Below are positions 9,101-14,736 of a stretch of DNA of 14,841 nucleotides, in pieces. The notes below the pieces were generated by a model that did not search any database, had not been told where the DNA came from, and worked only from the letters and a program-made list of their open reading frames with translations. The stretch's first letter is position 1. Every line of letters begins with the position of its first letter. The position numbers and the translations under genes are program-made. The stretch covers positions 1 to 14,841 of the forward strand of contig CAZVEH010000055.1 of assembly GCA_964625775.1 (NCBI GenBank). The letters are read 5' to 3'. The DNA comes from GCA-2786165 sp964625775. GTDB lineage: Bacteria > Pseudomonadota > Gammaproteobacteria > Legionellales > Legionellaceae.

Positions 9101-10939
9101 GGAGTGGTAAATATGTACTGCTTTCTCAGCAATGACTTCCCCACTTTGTACTGTCGTATTTGAACCAATAAGACTTAATTCCTCACATTGTACAAGCGAA
9201 TCATCGACGTTAACATCACCAGATGCCATGATTTTTCCTGCAATTATCTCACTGTACTCACACGGATGAAGGTGACTACCAACTAGTGAACGAACTCGGC
9301 TACGTGTAATCCATCTAGAGTTTTGTAAAAACAAATGACCTTGGATAGAGTGATTTTCTTTTGCATCATCGATACCAATCATCGTGCTATCCTGCATACC
9401 AACTTTCCCCAGCACCGTAAAACTCTTGGCCATTAAACGACTGGATTGAAATATACATTGCTCGGGTTTTGTACCACCTTCTAGCAACATGCGCTTGGCT
9501 TTTACAAAGTTTCTTCTCAGTTTTGCATTAGAGAATTGATATTCAATGCTGTTGGTATCTATTTGAACATCATTAAGCTCTAACTGACCTGAAAGCGATA
9601 CATTTTTTGCTTTAAAATTGGAGTGCTCTACACATACTGTATCTTGTAGTTGCAACACTTTAGCGAAAATTTGTGATTTTTTTATGCTGACTTTATCAGA
9701 AATGCTTAAATAATCCGTTTGGATAATCGATGATCGAATTTTAGAGCGTCCCTGTAATACCACTTTTTGCTTAACACTTAAATCAGAGTCTGTAATTTTG
9801 ACAGTTGCTTTATCTGCGAGGAATCTATCCGAGACATTTAATGCGCTACTATCTTGTATCAAAACCTCACCCACCATAACATGTATCTTTCTGGCAGCGA
9901 TATTTGAATGCCGTACTGAAAACAAACCTGATTCTATATAAATTGATTTGACGTCTAATTGTGATCGCAGGAACGCAATACTTCCCATGTCAATCAAGGT
10001 TTTTATAGACAACGATGAATCGTTTATTTCCGCTACCCCAGCACAACCCATTTTGTGGCAAATAAGATGCCCATGGTGCACAACCAATGAGCTTGTTGAG
10101 TCGATCTCAATATCATTATCAACCACCCATTGTGAGTGTTGGTCAAGGCAATTTTGCTCACCGATAACAACTTGAGTATTACCTTTTATACTTAAAGTTC
10201 CGACATGAACATGATGTGATGCTGGAAAATGAATAATAGATTTTGCGCCTTCCTCTCCCAAATCCCAATGAGATACTGCTGAAAAAAAATGTTCACTGAT
10301 TTCAAATTGACCAGTAATTATTGAAATTTCTGCTATCATACGCATTGATGATGCTTTAAATACAGCCTCTTCTGTCTGACAAAACACCTGAGCTGCCATA
10401 TCAAAAAATTGTTCAATAGTCATTTTGGCCAATTGATAATAGTGTCCAGCTCGAATGCTCAGATTAGGAGCGTTAAACTCCCCAAAAATGCTCAAATCTT
10501 TGATAATATTTAGAGATATCTTATCTTTGCATATCAGAACACCACCTAGACTCAAAGCTTCGGCATCAATATTGTATCGACGGAAAATGTTATAGTTCCC
10601 TTGAATACATAGCGGCCCCACAGCACGTATATCGCACTCATCTACATTTAGATCGATAAATAAATTAGTTTGAGCTGTTGTGAAAATTTGAATTAATAAA
10701 TTTTGTCCGTCATAAGCATACTCAAGAACTTTTTGCACCCCATCAAAAAAAACGCGTTGGCTAGGCTTGGTAAAACAAAAATCCTCACTTGAGAGCGTGT
10801 ATTCATTATATTCATCAACACTAATTTGATGAGATTGATTATTATCATCGTCCAGAAGAATCAATGGGGTTTTACGCGATCCTCGTCGAATAACACCCAT
10901 TGGCAAAGAAGCCAATATTTTCGGTAAATCTATACCCAT
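3176..10939 (-). CDS. Giant filamentous-haemagglutinin/CdiA-like beta-helix protein without visible secretion signal
   Basis: The protein has 2587 residues. Residues about 1-240 are a non-repetitive N-terminal part. From about 240 to 780 it shows coils of roughly 20-22 residues alternating short hydrophobic strands with Ser/Asn turns, typical of a right-handed beta-helix. Residues about 780-1100 carry FHA-like 'isDED LNIVAD VLNQFG' turns. Residues about 1840-2200 look like haemagglutinin repeats (for example GGNVHVDGNMEF, and LDANIGTLNIQDRQDT near 2110). Residues about 2310-2380 are a charged linker containing RRRRRRK (2345-2351). Residues 2380-2587 form a distinct C-terminal domain with a hydrophobic stretch at about 2455-2495. 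Homologues are normally exported by two-partner secretion and act in adhesion or contact-dependent toxicity (family knowledge). Here the ATG follows AAAGGA with good spacing, and an in-frame TAA 24 nt upstream excludes an N-terminal extension. No signal peptide and no TPS domain motif are visible. The export route is unknown. Confidence 0.85.
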   Translation of the reverse strand: MGIDLPKILASLPMGVIRRGSRKTPLILLDDDNNQSHQISVDEYNEYTLSSEDFCFTKPSQRVFFDGVQKVLEYAYDGQNLLIQIFTTAQTNLFIDLNVDECDIRAVGPLCIQGNYNIFRRYNIDAEALSLGGVLICKDKISLNIIKDLSIFGEFNAPNLSIRAGHYYQLAKMTIEQFFDMAAQVFCQTEEAVFKASSMRMIAEISIITGQFEISEHFFSAVSHWDLGEEGAKSIIHFPASHHVHVGTLSIKGNTQVVIGEQNCLDQHSQWVVDNDIEIDSTSSLVVHHGHLICHKMGCAGVAEINDSSLSIKTLIDMGSIAFLRSQLDVKSIYIESGLFSVRHSNIAARKIHVMVGEVLIQDSSALNVSDRFLADKATVKITDSDLSVKQKVVLQGRSKIRSSIIQTDYLSISDKVSIKKSQIFAKVLQLQDTVCVEHSNFKAKNVSLSGQLELNDVQIDTNSIEYQFSNAKLRRNFVKAKRMLLEGGTKPEQCIFQSSRLMAKSFTVLGKVGMQDSTMIGIDDAKENHSIQGHLFLQNSRWITRSRVRSLVGSHLHPCEYSEIIAGKIMASGDVNVDDSLVQCEELSLIGSNTTVQSGEVIAEKAVHIYHSELIAHTDSSLVAESMHLSSQSHVRLKKSNFHLRSQLTTLHDSALDSEQSIISADKVRFLGGVALVKSLLSVEDLIIYDEFSAQQSMVHAKEDIILARTAKAKVGDSTLHARNIESFGNVSLESTQLHAKETAALWTGSKTSMTGASVVKAGDVVIRGKLITQKEKQNTHKQNLNKPLIMARDHLDISSKGKISGDEDLNIVADVLNQFGDVSLGDARFSAKGRQYNKYGALRAGSIYLGFDDAVVNQGSMSAKDITIHSNLMNILGRIYAKQTMSCSGFVNLNMGLIAANNYNNDSIISVNSGGIVPNFSADARYIFSWSNLIASARTLALMWAPMHTSGVQLAFTIPGFLSNASIFYQRSRQVSERGLSGMRRHEYMPVICQAKSLFLLGHGVVNQSHMTYCGEESLAWQSTYHKLTHSPSLYANEWQTTLQTTPWQQVGAKTAQSMTGSYTDTSVVHTNLGVSFATNTSKANWMHVNTGHEHSMFSHHINTYSLNNHGQSTGRDSNFLAAHMRNRGKLSGSERFNLQASTVDNTEGHIQGKGGIVSIEALTQKGQFELEDGYLRVDAFQDDKQYAKTALTHVVIDGKKLDSVGELQLKNVLIKEAEHVMIGAENQSSMDNVQIVTNLLDVNGKLDYQHQLLIQVQQVRLGKGSVVNGQQTPEDQLLLPTEGGETDAKPIFKPQHMLIIESPKVSMAGLLKGGDYTQIQGVQSSDETQDTPKCDELHVDDSADIALKHGTIAAKSWHIEGQMVLDNFRVNVDDTKIGQQHGLSLKHSDMKGLSLHASGLFNLSDDSQAHFDEVSFDHHAHPELIDSSLVTHSLQDESQFRYAGQSSIVADKYRHTGFVGILPQGKDKKNTLYIQAKETELDGGGHLDNAVYHLSHFRDAAQFVAGLGQYARYKMNQSLSLITEDDVSLSNPIARECDISVKAASIVSSFDYDKAYRLSFVSTQGDITLNNSLKALNIYATSAGSIFENGVAYASDKLFFDAQGHIENRKYIGSGKYTQLLAKGNVLNLCEEQAYPGQYDSRRNYRAGVISGGTGAENDGIGLYIKANGQVIADASDFISQGSNYIEGTKGVSLRARHHVYTAFREQHKVHQSNFLKKCKDVLAKEYVYSYGTGTDIGVSHLLSGNGRNIIRSGEAGVSSVAAQFSSPGGTDVYAKGDVKLYSLKTNHHIQEFKSDWWGLQKTDQDHFYQSSLPTLFVDNCLTRIHSSEGNLDARGAYFIGAGDLEMRAKKRIILGVGILNHDMTEKNRSLQWSIPGIGAWDTYKQGGSVWNIGAAFDPSLGKMSVLSQSKNGAERLVNTTNLGIDLANTCDLLMRGFGPQGKITDELLTRYGLGHGGHLAPSVTLSLTQKKTRTQFQTQEQGGIDRGGNAVFIAGEGVDINGGNVHVDGNMEFDTPSLRIHGNSLNSKIQHTMSNESFGLVGLEGIQSLGLSHTKSHASSTHYINAVLSAGGNMRLHHHGGKMQECVLDAANIQARSLDANIGTLNIQDRQDTTQTHTQSLSLSSVGQIGFYQGKGQNQTTSDHSGIDVIEGINTCGHKVEVGETHMIGGKITTDGVNHFKTGQLTAEPLIDTEHFHGIGFSGNLHDLGRVLGQKPGDIAGEPLIASLALQMDAKDYVAMQIPVVSGQQGPALEHLNTQGHVETHHAGGKVVTKNHTTHFTVDIPITNELYLKSAEKHFSGAKDQSNAMLRSKPLPHEPVDFGRPDPLTPVEPKTDDASHRRRRRRKNNASEEHIDSVEEISDSRTKPKKKNITAVATMAKAYGNGIFDALANATDPDLLNTSSHLKISKKERLKGGKHFRKLGGMWSLGMNSEVALLDDDVAKEDKFKKGVVLTAIDLCIDGAMKTGLKAVGQGVLSGPISSGLLIFELADTYYDEQTIQRIRHQGIDNLATAQDNYYQGRFFSGWALERAAADQMGSAARAEAGHVLGSVSNGFANGLVAGFNTIKNKVQPSNHVEATNGR

Positions 10940-10984
10940 CGCTAATTCCTTTCCTATTTATGGTGGACTTTTTATCAGGTTTAC

Positions 10985-11599
10985 TTAGTTACTGCTATTA
11001 CTCACTCTTCGTCTATGAGCAACATTATTTCTGTGCTGCTGAGACTCATCATTAGCCGCTATTTCCATGGATGTTCTGGCAACAGGCCTCTGAAACATAT
11101 TGTGTTCCGATAAAAGTGGTTGCTTACTTTCTTCCGTACTTGAGTCGCTGTCTGAATAATCACCCGCTTCATAGCGACGACGCTCGTCTTCTATTTCTTG
11201 GCGAGCTAAACTTCTAGAAAGATTTCGATACAGCCCATTTAATCTACTCATCTCCGACCTCAGGACATTAATATCAGCCTCTGTTGCGGCAATACGCTCA
11301 TCAGTTTGTCTTTCCAACGTTATACCTTCTGAAATAATTTGCGAGCGACGAACCTCTTCTTGTCTATTATTAGACTGCTCACTCGCATTTTCATTTATGC
11401 TTTCTCTACGTATGTAACTTCCTCCTGATGCAAATGCACCTACTGCTGAACTTACCGTAAGAAGCTCGACTAGATGCAACGACACATAAGCCGTAGCAAA
11501 TGCCGGGACACCAAAAACTAAGATAGCACCGCCAGTCATTGTTGCCCCGATCAGTGCTACACAAATTTTCCCAGAATGATTTTCCAGTGTTTCAAACAT
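10985..11599 (-). CDS. Membrane-anchored coiled-coil protein with acidic serine-rich tail (unrecognised family)
   Basis: 204 residues. Residues about 12-62 are a long hydrophobic region in two halves (around VALIGATMTGGAILVFG and around LVELLTVSSAVGAFASGG), consistent with a membrane hairpin. Residues about 65-145 are charged and helical, with heptad-like spacing (ADINVLRSEMSRLNGLYRNL). The tail has an acidic Ser/Asp cluster (DYSDSDSSTEES) and ends in a basic, Asn/Ser-rich segment. GAGGA with 7-nt spacing precedes the ATG, which starts two bases after the stop of the 308-aa gene, so translational coupling is likely. The giant gene starts 45 nt downstream. The layout resembles the bilobed hydrophobic domain of chlamydial inclusion-membrane proteins, but that is only a topological analogy. 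Function unknown. Confidence 0.75.
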   Translation of the reverse strand: MFETLENHSGKICVALIGATMTGGAILVFGVPAFATAYVSLHLVELLTVSSAVGAFASGGSYIRRESINENASEQSNNRQEEVRRSQIISEGITLERQTDERIAATEADINVLRSEMSRLNGLYRNLSRSLARQEIEDERRRYEAGDYSDSDSSTEESKQPLLSEHNMFQRPVARTSMEIAANDESQQHRNNVAHRRRVSNSSN

Positions 11600-11601
11600 A
11601 C

Positions 11602-12528
11602 TTACTTCCTCGCCATCGTTGTTGATCTTTGTAGTTCTTTAAATTCTCTAAAAATATCCTTTATTTGTTGTATCAGAACACCTGACTCAGATAACAATTC
11701 TTCAGCTATTTCCAAAAATCTGGCATGATGTTCCTCGCAATTTGCGTAAGCTTGGTCGACCATGTCCAATGTCAGACTGGATTGCGCTAAGTCTGTAGTC
11801 AATCGCTCCAATCCAAGAACAGGGTATGTTTTGAATAATTCGTTGTATGCTTTAAGTAGTTCGGCGTATCTAGAGTTTCCAGGCTTTTTACTCGTATTGG
11901 GAGAACTTTGAAAATGGGTCATTCCCGTGACTGTCACGGTGCTTCTCGTTTTGGTTTTTTCTAGCGCAATTTGTTCTTCAAAAACAGAAAGGCTTGAGTT
12001 ATGTTCACGCAAAACAGTCTCTATGACTTCTTTATCAGAATTAACTTTTCGCAGAAATTCAACATATTCTTCTAGAGCGTCTGTAACAACTTTACTGTTT
12101 TGATCCAAAGATTGAGGTGACAATGTATTCGTAATTTCAATATACCCATTACCACGACTTAGAGTCCATTGAAAAAATGTGCTGAACAAACGTAACAGAA
12201 ATACTATCGCGTACAATAGCGAACTCAATAACAATCCCAATGTTTTCAACGCAGTATATGCGCAATCCACCCCATCAACGGTATTTTGTGCAGCTAGATC
12301 ACTTAAAGCTTTACAATAGCAATAAAAACCATGTACAAAATAGCTCACTGATTCAATTACACCTCCAATTGTTAGCAACATCAATTTGCCAGGCAAAACA
12401 AAAACATTAATTAAATCTAAGCTAAAATCAAAAAATGATGTAAATGGAGTTACACTATAAACCAATGGATTTTGTACCCATTCGTTATTCAATTCCCTCT
12501 TAGCAATATTGGTAGAATATTTGATCAT
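11602..12528 (-). CDS. Multi-span membrane protein carrying the cluster's shared helical domain
   Basis: 308 residues. The first 125 residues are strongly hydrophobic, with probable membrane segments at about 34-70 and 95-120 (GLLLSSLLYAIVFLLRLF), a head not shared with its neighbours. Residues about 145-285 are almost identical to residues 43-182 of the next gene upstream: about 15 substitutions and no gaps. This shared domain begins KVVTDALEEYVEFLRKV, contains the motif TVTGMTHFQSSPNT, then YPVLGLERLTT and CEEHHARFLEIAEELL, and looks largely helical. The ATG overlaps the upstream stop as ATGA (12528-12525), and AGGGA lies eight bases upstream, so translation is probably coupled. I do not recognise the family. 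Confidence 0.8.
   Translation of the reverse strand: MIKYSTNIAKRELNNEWVQNPLVYSVTPFTSFFDFSLDLINVFVLPGKLMLLTIGGVIESVSYFVHGFYCYCKALSDLAAQNTVDGVDCAYTALKTLGLLLSSLLYAIVFLLRLFSTFFQWTLSRGNGYIEITNTLSPQSLDQNSKVVTDALEEYVEFLRKVNSDKEVIETVLREHNSSLSVFEEQIALEKTKTRSTVTVTGMTHFQSSPNTSKKPGNSRYAELLKAYNELFKTYPVLGLERLTTDLAQSSLTLDMVDQAYANCEEHHARFLEIAEELLSESGVLIQQIKDIFREFKELQRSTTMARK
11681..12095 (-). repeat. 415-bp direct repeat, copy 1 (inside the 308-aa gene)
   Basis: The segment matches 12616-13030 at a constant offset of 935 bp at both ends (CCTGACTCAG at 11681/12616, GTAACAACTTTA at 12083/13018), so no net indels have accumulated. Only scattered substitutions separate the copies. It encodes the shared helical domain. 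Confidence 0.85.
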
Positions 12529-13157
12529 ATTGAAAATCCCTGTGCATCATTTGTTTTATTTGATATCGAAGAAACTAATCTTTTAAAAGTATCTCGCATA
12601 CCTTGCATTAAAACGCCTGACTCAGATAACAATTCTTCAGCTATTTCCAAAAATCTGGCATGATGTTCCTCGCAATTTGCGTAAGCTTGATCGACCATTT
12701 CCAATGTAAGACTGGATTGCGCTAAGCCCGTAGTCAATCGCTCCAATCCAAGAACAGGGTATGTCTTGAATAATTCGTTGTATACTTTAAGTAATTCGGA
12801 GTATCTAGAGCTTCCAGGTTTTTTACGTGTATTGGGAGAACTTTGACAATGGGTCATTCCCGTGACTGTCACGGCACTTCGCATTTTAGTTTTTTCTACC
12901 GCAATTTGTTCTTCAAGAGCAGAAAGGTCTGAATCATGTTCACGTAAAAAAGTCTCGATGACTTCTTTATCAGAGTTAACTTTCCGCAAAAATTCAACAT
13001 ATTCTTCTAGAGCGTCTGTAACAACTTTACGGTTTTTCAAAGAAGCTGTGTTTGACTGAGACTGTCTATTATACAATTGTCCAAAGAGTGTCAGCGCCGG
13101 AATAGCAAAAGCGCTAAATATCCCTAGTGTTTTAAGATCTGGTAATTCATAACTCAT
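12525..13157 (-). CDS. Single-span membrane protein, near-identical paralogue of the 308-aa neighbour
   Basis: 210 residues. One hydrophobic segment lies at about 11-27 (TLGIFSAFAIPALTLFG), followed by a polar Gln/Ser linker and the shared helical domain (43-182). The C-terminal 28 residues differ from the paralogue. At DNA level, about 415 bp of this gene repeat in the 308-aa gene without indels. The leader immediately upstream (13161-13209) resembles the leader of the 192-aa gene, suggesting that this gene arose by duplication together with its 5' region. A G-rich ATTGGGA stretch upstream of the ATG is the only ribosome-binding candidate. Function unknown; a membrane-tethered helical or coiled-coil role is inferred. 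Confidence 0.8.
   Translation of the reverse strand: MSYELPDLKTLGIFSAFAIPALTLFGQLYNRQSQSNTASLKNRKVVTDALEEYVEFLRKVNSDKEVIETFLREHDSDLSALEEQIAVEKTKMRSAVTVTGMTHCQSSPNTRKKPGSSRYSELLKVYNELFKTYPVLGLERLTTGLAQSSLTLEMVDQAYANCEEHHARFLEIAEELLSESGVLMQGMRDTFKRLVSSISNKTNDAQGFSI
12616..13030 (-). repeat. 415-bp direct repeat, copy 2 (inside the 210-aa gene)
   Basis: Partner of 11681-12095 in the same orientation. The similarity stops sharply after GTAACAACTTTA, where the membrane-anchor parts of the two genes differ, and fades at the other end within the last helix. Confidence 0.85.
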
Positions 13158-13160
13158 ATT

Positions 13161-13209
13161 AATAATCCCAATTCAAAATTTACTATTCTAAATCAATGTG
13201 TACTATATT
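13161..13209 (-). repeat. Leader repeat, copy A (upstream of the 210-aa gene)
   Basis: About 49 bp ending just before the ATG at 13157. It matches 13857-13904 with roughly nine differences including a one-base gap; TTCTAAATCAA and TGTACT are shared. On the minus strand it contains TATAGT, a possible -10 box, but I find no clear -35 partner. Confidence 0.6.
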
Positions 13210-13277
13210 CCCCTAGAGGCTTCTACTTACTCCTGCAGCTACAGCACCCACACTTGTAGCAGTTTTAGTCACAAGGA

Positions 13278-13856
13278 CTACGCCGCCTGCCAGAGCGCAA
13301 CATCTAAAACCTTCTGATGATGTTCTTCATAATCTGCATGCGCAGCCTCCACCATAGCCAATTTAATGCGGCTTATATCTTTTTTTGTCGTCCAATCCTC
13401 AAACTCTCCTATCGGGTACGCAACTATCAGCTTATGGTGCACAGCTAATAATTCACAGTATGCTGAACGAGACATGTTAGAATTTTGAGGCTTTTCGCTT
13501 TGAAAATAGGTTATTCCTCTAATCGATGTATCAGAGCGCTTTCCTATAGCATCAAGCTCAACTTGAAGATATTTATTTAACACCCCAACTTCCAAATGAT
13601 ACTCTCTAATAGCGCTTGAAATAGCTCTTCTATCTGAACCCGCTTGACGAATGAAATCTCTGTATTTCTGTATTGAGTTTGATATGGATTCGTTGTCTTC
13701 CCTTAACGAAGTTTGACATTCAACAGCTGAACAAATTTGCTTGCTTGACTGAGTTTGCCGTGAGCGAAGGACACTCAACAGCGCAAAAGCTGAAACCCCT
13801 GCAACACTGGCTAGCCCCCAAATACTCGAGCTTGATATCTCATTACGATCTAGCAT
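13278..13856 (-). CDS. Single-span membrane protein, divergent paralogue of the 210- and 308-aa proteins
   Basis: 192 residues, first gene of the cluster. One hydrophobic segment lies at about 13-30 (GLASVAGVSAFALLSVL). The rest aligns by eye with the two downstream paralogues: SIRGITYFQSE matches their TVTGMTHFQSS, SAYCELLAVHHKL matches SRYAELLKAYNEL, and MVEAAHADYEEHHQKVLDVA matches MVDQAYANCEEHHARFLEIA. Unlike them, it ends right after this motif (ALWQAA), in a region where another reading frame continues with a hydrophobic tail; see findings. The start ATG at 13856 is preceded by TTGGGG. A TATAAT about 77 nt upstream may be its promoter. Function unknown. Confidence 0.75.
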   Translation of the reverse strand: MLDRNEISSSSIWGLASVAGVSAFALLSVLRSRQTQSSKQICSAVECQTSLREDNESISNSIQKYRDFIRQAGSDRRAISSAIREYHLEVGVLNKYLQVELDAIGKRSDTSIRGITYFQSEKPQNSNMSRSAYCELLAVHHKLIVAYPIGEFEDWTTKKDISRIKLAMVEAAHADYEEHHQKVLDVALWQAA

Positions 13857-13904
13857 AATAACCCCAATCCAAATTGATGATTCTAAATCAACATGTACTG
13901 TATT
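13857..13904 (-). repeat. Leader repeat, copy B (upstream of the 192-aa gene)
   Basis: Counterpart of 13161-13209, at the same position relative to the paralogous start codon. Conservation of a non-coding leader between paralogues suggests either recent duplication or a shared regulatory or translation-control element. Confidence 0.6.
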
Positions 13905-13932
13905 ATTATTTTTATTCAGTATTAAGGTGCGT

Positions 13933-13961
13933 ATTATATCGTTTGATCAAAATAAGGACAC
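13933..13961 (-). promoter_or_regulatory. Candidate promoter of the small-protein/beta-helix cluster
   Basis: A perfect -10 box TATAAT lies on the minus strand at 13938-13933. The hexamer 17 bp upstream (GTGTCC, 13961-13956) is a poor -35. Between them sits a 10-bp palindrome TTTGATCAAA (13942-13951), which could be an operator or an activator site. Transcription would start near 13926 and give a 5' leader of about 70 nt that contains the leader repeat. Confidence 0.35.
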
Positions 13962-13984
13962 AGGTGTTTTGATGAAAATCTTGT

Positions 13985-13996
13985 AAGATATATCTT
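13985..13996. repeat. 12-bp perfect palindrome
   Basis: AAGATATATCTT is its own reverse complement. It lies about 50 bp upstream of the candidate -10 box of the cluster and may be a protein-binding site; chance occurrence in AT-rich DNA is also possible. Confidence 0.25.
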
Positions 13997-14063
13997 GGTT
14001 TTGTTTAAAAATCACTCTAAAAGGTTTTTGCTTTAGTCTCTCAATACGGCAAGAAAATTATAG

Positions 14064-14526
14064 ATCACGCGGACATCCTTTGATTTATGGTACTCATATA
14101 CCCCAGCACGAATCTTATCGAAAAACCCGAATGAAATAACCTCATTTTTATTTGATGGAAATTTCATCAAATTATTCAATGAGTATATAGAAAAAAACCA
14201 TATCTGCGAGTTTTATCTATTTGATAAACAAGGTAGTTATTTGTTTCTAGATAGACAGGCAAATTTTAGTTGGCTTTTTGTTCGCAATGACAAGGGTGTT
14301 GAAAATACGATTAAGCTAGCTATGCAGTATGGTGCCCCACAAAAAATCATCGATGCGATCAAAAGCCTACTCAGAAACCAACCGCAAAATGGGTGTTCTT
14401 TTGTTTTCAGGGGATCAGTGTTTTATTATCAATGCTCAGGCACAACAAGTGGTCACAAATATTATTGATAGACAAAAAATCATCCTTAATTGCCTAGGAA
14501 AAACATACTGGGAGTTTTATTCGTGA
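14064..14526 (+). pseudogene. 5'-truncated, frameshifted remnant of a response-regulator-like protein (C-terminal module)
   Basis: After a TAG at 14061-14063 one frame reads through ILSKNPNEITSFLFDGNF, EFYLFDKQGSYLFLDRQA, FSWLFVRNDKG and YGAPQKIIDAIK. At the A4 run 14361-14364 the sensible frame changes. Removing one A joins it to KAYSETNRKMGVLLFSGD and on to GKTYWEFYS and the stop at 14524-14526. The merged sequence resembles, from memory, a C-terminal module found behind receiver domains in response-regulator-like proteins of Legionella-type and chlamydia-like bacteria (FLFD, then YLFLD, SWL, AP, LLFS). No start codon and no receiver domain precede it: only about 200 bp separate it from the divergent cluster. 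It is therefore truncated at the 5' end as well as frameshifted. The family assignment is tentative; its pseudogene state is better supported. Confidence 0.45.
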
Positions 14527-14559
14527 TTTCATTGCGGAACATGGGCTTGATCCCAAATT

Positions 14560-14736
14560 ATGGTGAAAAAACAGCAAATGCAATGGTCATATCTGAGGGC
14601 TCATTACCTTCTACAAGCACGAACCGCTATTTTAAATGGCGAGTTACCAGATCATTTTGAGCGTTGGTATCCTGGATTGAACATTAACAATGGATCAACG
14701 CATGTGCAAGGAGGAAGTCACAAAAAACAGGCCTAA
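14560..14736 (+). pseudogene. C-terminal remnant of an insertion-sequence transposase
   Basis: 58 codons from ATG 14560, preceded by an in-frame TGA at 14548, ending at TAA 14734-14736. The peptide QMQWSYLRAHYLLQARTAIL followed by NGELPDHFERWYPGL matches the C-terminal ends of transposases that finish with a WS..GAH.LLQ.RT..L..L...F..WYPG pattern (recalled, possibly ISKra4-like; exact family unsure). Only this tail is present, so the element is dead. No terminal inverted repeats were identified. Confidence 0.55.

Noticed and set aside
3176..10939. Complete CdiA/CdiI contact-dependent inhibition locus
   Set aside because: No TPS domain, no VENN motif, no CdiB gene, and no plausible intact immunity gene directly downstream.
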